Of a DNA stretch of 64,000 nucleotides, positions 62,584-64,000 are shown piece after piece. The stretch lies in the NCBI RefSeq assembly GCF_000308775.1, contig NZ_BAGJ01000170.1, positions 46,284 to 110,283 of the forward strand. The letters are read 5' to 3'. Numbering within the stretch: position 1 is the first letter of the stretch; every line of letters begins with the position of its first letter. The notes beneath the pieces were generated by a model, which worked only from the letters and a program-made list of their open reading frames with translations, did not search any database and was not told the origin of the DNA. The stretch is from Nocardia testacea NBRC 100365. Its GTDB lineage: Bacteria; Actinomycetota; Actinomycetes; Mycobacteriales; Mycobacteriaceae. The translations under genes were made by a program, and so were the position numbers.

Positions 62584-64000
62584 ATGTACGGGAACAGTGG
62601 AGTTCTCGCCACGAAAAATGCCAAAGGCATTGTGGCGAAAGAGCAGTTGGCGGCCCGTGACGCGGTGTTCGTATACGACGAAACCGAGCGGCACCCGTCC
62701 AATATCGTCGCGGTCTATATTTTCGACTCCACCGGGACCGAACCGGTGGATACCGCCGCGCTGCGGGATTGGGCGCAGGCGCGGCTGGGTTTCGCACCCC
62801 TGTTCCAGCGGCGATTGCGGCGGGTGCCACTGGATCTGGACCTGCCGTACTGGGTGCCCGATCCGGCGCTCGATATCGCCGAGCACGTCGTGGCCGAGCC
62901 GCCGGGGGCCGACTGGGACACCGTGCGAGCCCGGATCGCGGAAATCACCACGGCACCTATGGATCTCACGCGGCCGCCGTGGCGGATCCAGGTGTTCGAT
63001 CGAGTCCGCGCCGTACCGGGGATCCGGGGGGACGCCACGGTCGTCGCACTGAAATTCCACCACAGCGCCTGCGACGGTGTGGCGACCCGAGAACTCGAAC
63101 TGGAACTCTTCGGCGGTCGGGAGGCGCCGGCCGCACCGACGGTGAACCGGTGGTCGAGATCGGCGGCGGGATTACGTGCCGCCGCGCTGTTTCCCTACCG
63201 TATGGGCCGTTTCGTAATGGGACTGTCGCGTACCCGGGCGGCGAATGCCGCGGCGCGGGCCAGGATCGAGGCCGGACTGCTGCACGAGCCGGCGCCCTTT
63301 CGCCCCGCGACCCGCTTCAACCGCGCGATCGGCCCCACCGTACTGATCGACCAGGTGTTCCTGTCGTTGTCCGAGGTGACGGCATTGCGCGATCGGTGCG
63401 CCGAACGCGTCACGGTCAACGATGTCATGCTGACCGTGGTGTCGGGTGCACTCGCCGCCTACCTCGACGAGAAAGGCGAGACGCCACCGGAAGGGCTGGC
63501 GGCGATGGTCCCGATGTCGATGCGCCGTATCGCACAATGGGATTCGGCGAACCAGTTGTGCCAGATGACGGTCGATCTGCACACCGGCGACCGTGATCCC
63601 CGTGCCCGGTTGGCGGCGATCCGGGAATCGGTGCGCCGGGAACGGCGCCGGCACAGCGATCCGGACGTACTCCGGCACGCCGCGCGGGTCGAAACCGCCC
63701 CGGCCTGGCTGTTGCGGGCGGCGGGCCGGGCGCGCGCATATCGATCGTTCACCGATCTGTCCGCGGTTCCGCTGCACAACACCACGATCAGCAATGTTCC
63801 GCCGCTGGGCGCCGAGCTGACCTTTCGCGGCCACCCGGTACTGCGGGTATTCGGTGTGCTGCCGCTGATGGACGGTGACGGTCTGCGGCACCTGATCTCG
63901 GCACAGGGCGACGAGATCGTACTCACCTTCAGCGTCGACAAGGCGATGATGCCGGACCCCGACCGCTACCGGGAGCTGCTGCGGGAATCGCTCCGCGAGC
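62584..64000 (+). CDS. Wax ester synthase/diacylglycerol acyltransferase (partial at window end)
   Basis: The frame is open from 62584 to the window end and gives 472 codons, nearly the full length of a WS/DGAT. The catalytic HHSACDG motif (His159-His160, Asp164) is present, as is NDVMLTVVSGALAAYLDEKG and the PLHNTTISNVPP segment. It makes triacylglycerol or wax esters from acyl-CoA. AGGAAAC lies 7 nt upstream of the ATG at 62584; ATG 62578 and GTG 62581 are alternatives. The C-terminus is missing only a short tail. Confidence 0.95.
   Translation, partial: MYGNSGVLATKNAKGIVAKEQLAARDAVFVYDETERHPSNIVAVYIFDSTGTEPVDTAALRDWAQARLGFAPLFQRRLRRVPLDLDLPYWVPDPALDIAEHVVAEPPGADWDTVRARIAEITTAPMDLTRPPWRIQVFDRVRAVPGIRGDATVVALKFHHSACDGVATRELELELFGGREAPAAPTVNRWSRSAAGLRAAALFPYRMGRFVMGLSRTRAANAAARARIEAGLLHEPAPFRPATRFNRAIGPTVLIDQVFLSLSEVTALRDRCAERVTVNDVMLTVVSGALAAYLDEKGETPPEGLAAMVPMSMRRIAQWDSANQLCQMTVDLHTGDRDPRARLAAIRESVRRERRRHSDPDVLRHAARVETAPAWLLRAAGRARAYRSFTDLSAVPLHNTTISNVPPLGAELTFRGHPVLRVFGVLPLMDGDGLRHLISAQGDEIVLTFSVDKAMMPDPDRYRELLRESLRE

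Overview
The window comes from a high-GC actinobacterium of the mycolic-acid group, most likely Nocardia or a close relative. The evidence is GC-rich codon use, GTG/TTG starts, IdeR- and Zur-type operators, a GroEL2-type chaperonin under CIRCE control, a WS/DGAT acyltransferase, and a backbone whose gene order matches what I recall of Mycobacterium tuberculosis Rv0422c-Rv0464c read backwards (thiD, thiC, xthA, GNAT, def, DUF3263, LytR_C, sodC, GCS2, AAA ATPase, pssA/psd, groEL2, prolyl oligopeptidase, lpdC, CMD protein). That synteny is from memory, not from a search.

Layout. 0-7 kb: partial gene, VOC protein, patatin, XRE/TPR regulator with a coupled 47-residue peptide, ArsR/SRPBCC pair, polysaccharide deacetylase, AhpD-like protein, membrane protein. 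7-16 kb: dihydrolipoamide dehydrogenase, MFS exporter, ZIP-type transporter, TetR, alpha/beta hydrolase, prolyl oligopeptidase and a frameshifted hydrolase. 16-21.5 kb: iron-siderophore uptake (siderophore-interacting reductase, binding lipoprotein, two permeases, ATPase) behind IdeR-type boxes. 21.6-24.1 kb: MarR regulator diverging from an SMP-30-like lipoprotein, then a VapBC pair. 24.1-29.4 kb: groEL2 with two CIRCE elements, a Clp-N/HTH protein with a nested palindromic promoter, pssA-psd and a GlsB-type membrane protein. 29.6-34.6 kb: FabH, SRPBCC protein, small genes, Cdc48-like ATPase. 34.7-40.6 kb: a six-gene Mrp Na+/H+ antiporter operon (A/B fused) whose genes all overlap by 4 nt. 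40.6-48.5 kb: PAP2 protein, GCS2, SodC, LytR_C, DUF3263, Def, GNAT, XthA, Uma2. 48.6-58.5 kb: TPP riboswitch-thiC and thiD, separated by about 7 kb of accessory genes (kinase-fold protein, Zur-controlled G3E GTPase, NAD(P)-binding protein, XRE/NTF2 pair, FabF/TetR pair, second Uma2). 58.7-64 kb: GT2-GtrA fusion plus GT39-like membrane glycosyltransferase, then a WS/DGAT cut by the window edge.

Recurring theme: many regulators sit beside perfect inverted repeats that overlap promoters, and several genes look leaderless (-10 element about 6-8 nt before the start codon, no Shine-Dalgarno sequence). The best candidates for undescribed biology are the peptide/XRE-TPR pair at 1.7-3.2 kb, the self-overlapping promoter/operator of the Clp-N/HTH gene at 27.3 kb, the leader ORF of the iron permease, and the kinase-fold protein at 50.4-51.3 kb. 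No tRNA, rRNA, CRISPR array, insertion sequence or prophage was recognised.
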